Shown: positions 62,742 to 64,000 of the stretch, piece by piece
Position numbering within the stretch: the stretch's first letter is position 1
Layout: each line of letters opens with the position of its first letter
NCBI GenBank assembly: GCA_020634575.1
Contig: JACKBM010000014.1
Span: forward strand, 1 to 64,000
DNA from: Ardenticatenales bacterium
GTDB taxonomy: Bacteria > Chloroflexota > Anaerolineae > Promineifilales > Promineifilaceae
Direction: 5' to 3'
Length of the DNA: 64,000 nucleotides
Notes under the pieces: generated by a model
Databases searched by the model: none
Told to the model about the DNA's origin: nothing
The model's input: only the letters and a program-made list of their open reading frames with translations
Translations under genes and position numbers: made by a program

Positions 62742-63413
62742 ATGGAATTGCCAAAGTACATTACCTTTGATTGTTATGGTACCTTGATCGATTTTGAGAT
62801 CAACAAAGTCACCCTGGAAATCCTGGGTTCGCGCGCCGAGCAGCTGGCGGATGTGACCGCCTTTCTCAGTCGCTACAGCCGCATTCGCTTTGAAGAAGCT
62901 CAGGGAGAATATCTGCCCTATTCGGAGCTGCTGCGCGTTAGCACGCAAAAAGCGTGGGCGGAGCATGGTCTGGAATACCGGCCGGAAGATGGCGAAGCGA
63001 TCGTCGCCGCCGTCCCTACCTGGGGACCTTTCCCGGATACGCAGACGGTCCTGTCCAGGTTGGCCGAGCATTGCAAGTTGGTCATCATCTCCAATGCCGA
63101 AGATGAGATGATCGCCCACAATGTTGCCAAAATTGGCGTCCCCTTCCATGCGGTCATCACGGCTGAACAGGCCCGTTCCTACAAACCGCAGCATGGTCCC
63201 TTCCTTTACGCGCTGGAGAAGCTGGGTTGCGAGCCGGCAGATATCCTGCACGCGGCCAACAGCTACACCTACGACATCATCCCCTGCAGCGAACTGGGCT
63301 GGCGGCGCGTCTGGATCAACCGGGGCGGCTGGCCCGGCGACCAGGCCAAACATGGCCCCTACGACGAGTTCCCGGACCTGAATGGCCTGTTGACTTTACT
63401 CGGACTGGCGTAA
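62742..63413 (+). CDS. HAD-superfamily hydrolase, haloacid dehalogenase-like
   Basis: A 223-residue protein. Motif I YITFDCYGTLIDFE (nucleophile Asp), motif II LVIISNAEDEM, motif III Lys in ARSYKPQHGPFLYALEKLG, motif IV HAANSYTYDIIPCSELGWRR and WINRGGWPG. This pattern is that of type II 2-haloacid dehalogenases, though close relatives are plain phosphatases. ATG 62742 is favoured with AAGG 9 bases above; ATG 62733 is an in-frame alternative. Confidence 0.9.
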   Translation: MELPKYITFDCYGTLIDFEINKVTLEILGSRAEQLADVTAFLSRYSRIRFEEAQGEYLPYSELLRVSTQKAWAEHGLEYRPEDGEAIVAAVPTWGPFPDTQTVLSRLAEHCKLVIISNAEDEMIAHNVAKIGVPFHAVITAEQARSYKPQHGPFLYALEKLGCEPADILHAANSYTYDIIPCSELGWRRVWINRGGWPGDQAKHGPYDEFPDLNGLLTLLGLA

Positions 63414-63492
63414 CTGACGTCTACCTTTTTCAGAATAATGCTAGCGGTCTTCCGCCCGTCATGAGAACAGGGCGGAAGGCGAATATTAACCT

Positions 63493-64000
63493 ATGCCTGA
63501 AACAATTTTTGAAATTGCCCTGGTATTGCTGCTGATTGTCCTGAATGGTCTTTTCGCCATGTCTGAATTGGCGCTGGTCTCGGCCCGGCCGATCCGGCTG
63601 CAACAGATGGCGCAACAGGGTAATCGAGGTGCGGTCGTGGCTCTGGAGCTGGCTGATAGCCCTAACCGGTTCCTGTCGACAGTGCAGGTGGGCATTACCC
63701 TGATTGGCATTCTGGCTGGTGCTTTTGGGGGCGCCAATATCGCCGGTGAGCTGGCCAACCTCATGGCATCCTGGCCCGGTATCGGCCGGTATGCCAATAG
63801 CATCAGCCTGGCGATCGTGGTTGGCGCCATCACTTTTCTATCGGTTGTTGTGGGCGAGCTGGTGCCCAAACGCATCGCCCTGGGCAACGCGGAACAGATC
63901 GCGGCCCTGGTGGCCCGTCCAATGGGGGCGCTGGCCCGGCTGGCTACCCCGGTTGTCAATTTGCTCGGCGGCGCCACTGACCTGACGTTGCGCTTGCTGG
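63493..64000 (+). CDS. CNNM/CorC-family (HlyC-like) membrane protein, N-terminal part
   Basis: The gene starts at ATG 63493 and is cut by the window edge after 169 codons. The CNNM (DUF21) transmembrane domain is clear: MPETIFEIALVLLLIVLNGL, FAMSELALVSARPIRLQQMA, GNRGAVVALELADSPNRFLS, TVQVGITLIGILAGAFGG and SVVVGELVPKRIALGNAEQI. Full-length members also have CBS and CorC_HlyC domains, which lie outside. Family members are linked to Mg2+/Co2+ transport or membrane stress. It begins 79 bases after the dehalogenase stop. Confidence 0.93.
   Translation, partial: MPETIFEIALVLLLIVLNGLFAMSELALVSARPIRLQQMAQQGNRGAVVALELADSPNRFLSTVQVGITLIGILAGAFGGANIAGELANLMASWPGIGRYANSISLAIVVGAITFLSVVVGELVPKRIALGNAEQIAALVARPMGALARLATPVVNLLGGATDLTLRLL

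Noticed and set aside
1..64000. tRNA, rRNA and prophage genes
   Set aside because: None could be recognised on either strand.

Overview
The window looks like a chromosomal stretch of a GC-rich heterotrophic bacterium, most likely a Chloroflexota (Anaerolineae or Caldilineae-like) lineage. This placement is inferred from gene content: a fused rhamnulose-phosphate aldolase/lactaldehyde dehydrogenase, many carbohydrate ABC transporters and lipoprotein sugar-binding proteins, and DesK/NarL-type two-component pairs. No rRNA or tRNA marker is present to prove it. The palindrome ACCGGCCGGT is strongly iterated (20 copies counted by eye), and intercistronic gaps often hold nested inverted-repeat elements.

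Layout. 1-1064: 3' end of a GH78 alpha-L-rhamnosidase. 1321-7446: a decayed block in which six consecutive recognisable genes (DMT permease, WYL regulator, ABC-2 permease, ABC ATPase, histidine kinase, response regulator) carry frameshifts; one small gene inside is intact. 7662-11680: intact membrane protein, terminator, an intact HK/RR pair and another membrane protein. 11934-18725 (minus): a sugar-uptake operon of GH100-like glycosidase, binding protein, two permeases and an FG-GAP/ASPIC lipoprotein. 18958-19440: an MntA-HepT module whose toxin has lost its N-terminal half. 19521-24686 (minus): the L-rhamnose operon rhaA-rhaB-rhaEW, divergent from a DeoR/periplasmic-binding fusion regulator (24880-26583).

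27001-36258 (minus): a surface/polymer cluster of DUF4956 membrane protein, VTC-domain protein, beta-helix carbohydrate-binding lipoprotein and an OmpR-type RR/HK pair, followed by an intradiol-dioxygenase-like Tat lipoprotein, a YceI protein and a PAS histidine kinase. 36544-53946 (plus): an oligosaccharide locus led by a LacI regulator: a binding-protein gene split by an IS630-like element, an Opp/Dpp-type ABC transporter, a full-length GH78 rhamnosidase, an alkaline-phosphatase-superfamily 'sulfatase' without the formylglycine motif, two paralogous Gfo/Idh/MocA oxidoreductases flanking a sulfotransferase-like gene, an aldo/keto reductase and a TIM-barrel isomerase.

53953-61084 (minus): a MacAB-like exporter with two tandem paralogous membrane-anchored proteins, bracketed by a response regulator upstream and its probable histidine kinase downstream. 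61390-64000: a WD40/TolB-like lipoprotein, a HAD dehalogenase and the start of a CNNM/CorC-family protein.

The central theme is capture and breakdown of rhamnose-containing glycans: two GH78 enzymes release L-rhamnose, and RhaA, RhaB and RhaEW take it to dihydroxyacetone phosphate and a lactaldehyde product. The least described assemblies are the exporter with its tandem paralogues, the VTC/DUF4956/beta-helix cluster and the modified 'sulfatase' locus.
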